From Monodelphis domestica (lineage: Eukaryota > Chordata > Mammalia > Didelphimorphia > Didelphidae), in contig NC_077227.1 in NCBI RefSeq assembly GCF_027887165.1, forward strand, positions 80,927,430-80,991,429: DNA of 64,000 nt, written 5' to 3'. The notes under the pieces are model-generated. The model was not told the origin of the DNA. It saw nothing but the letters and a program-made list of their open reading frames with translations, and did not search any database. Each line of letters begins with the position of its first letter. The stretch's first letter is position 1. A program made the translations under genes and the position numbers. This document shows positions 63,894 through 64,000 of this stretch, one piece after another.

Positions 63894-64000
63894 AGCAGCG
63901 GTCACCAAAACAATTTGGTACTGGCTAAGAGACAGAAAGGAGGATCAGTGGAATAGACTGGGGGCAAGCAACCTCAGCAAGACAGTATATGATAAACCCA

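Larger units (their letters stand above)
60740..64000 (+). mobile_element. LINE-1 element, purine-rich leader plus ORF2, running off the window
   Basis: A G/A-rich stretch (60740-61260) precedes ORF2, which continues to the window end. ORF1 is not seen, so the copy is either truncated upstream or lost it. Endonuclease and reverse transcriptase are well conserved but ORF2 is split by three frame changes, so this copy looks inactive. It faces the older antisense LINE-1. Confidence 0.92.

Overview
The window is nuclear DNA from a mammal, most likely a marsupial. The dense repeats are of metatherian type: tRNA-headed SINEs, SINEs with an RTE/BovB-like tail, CORE-SINE/MIR relatives, L2, CR1/L3-like LINEs and LINE-1. 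It is AT-rich, CpG-poor and has large introns. No bacterial operon, CRISPR array or RNA gene is visible.

The one intact host gene is a nine-exon cytochrome P450 of the CYP2C type on the minus strand (ATG at 54649, stop at 37481). All nine exons could be delimited by splice sites. They join in frame to 497 residues without an internal stop. Exons 2-8 have the lengths usual for CYP2 genes (163, 150, 161, 177, 142, 188, 142 bp). Intron 8 appears to use a GC donor. A perfect DR1 (HNF4-type) site lies about 120 bp before the ATG, and a poly(A) signal lies about 300 bp after the stop.

The left part (about 9.9-32.9 kb) holds a broken CYP2C copy in the same orientation. Decayed exons 8, 4 and 3 survive in collinear order, and stretches of introns 8, 7, 3 and 2 still resemble those of the intact gene. 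It is therefore an unprocessed tandem duplicate, swollen by LINE and SINE insertions; exons 1, 2, 5, 6, 7 and 9 were not found.

The right end (57.4-64 kb) holds two LINE-1 elements in opposite orientation. The plus-strand one carries recognisable endonuclease and reverse transcriptase sequence with frame breaks and runs off the window. Two LTR-like fossils are suggested, at about 34.7 kb and 46.7 kb (within intron 3).

Most remaining sequence is SINE/LINE debris. Other points of note are a perfect 35-bp inverted repeat near 17.0 kb, a nested same-family SINE pair near 12.5 kb, a SINE with clear target-site duplications near 14.4 kb, a 74-bp pure CT tract in intron 1, and a relatively CpG-rich patch about 1.6-2.1 kb upstream of the P450. 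All similarities were judged by eye; no database search or computed identity supports them. I did not find evidence for a novel multi-gene system.
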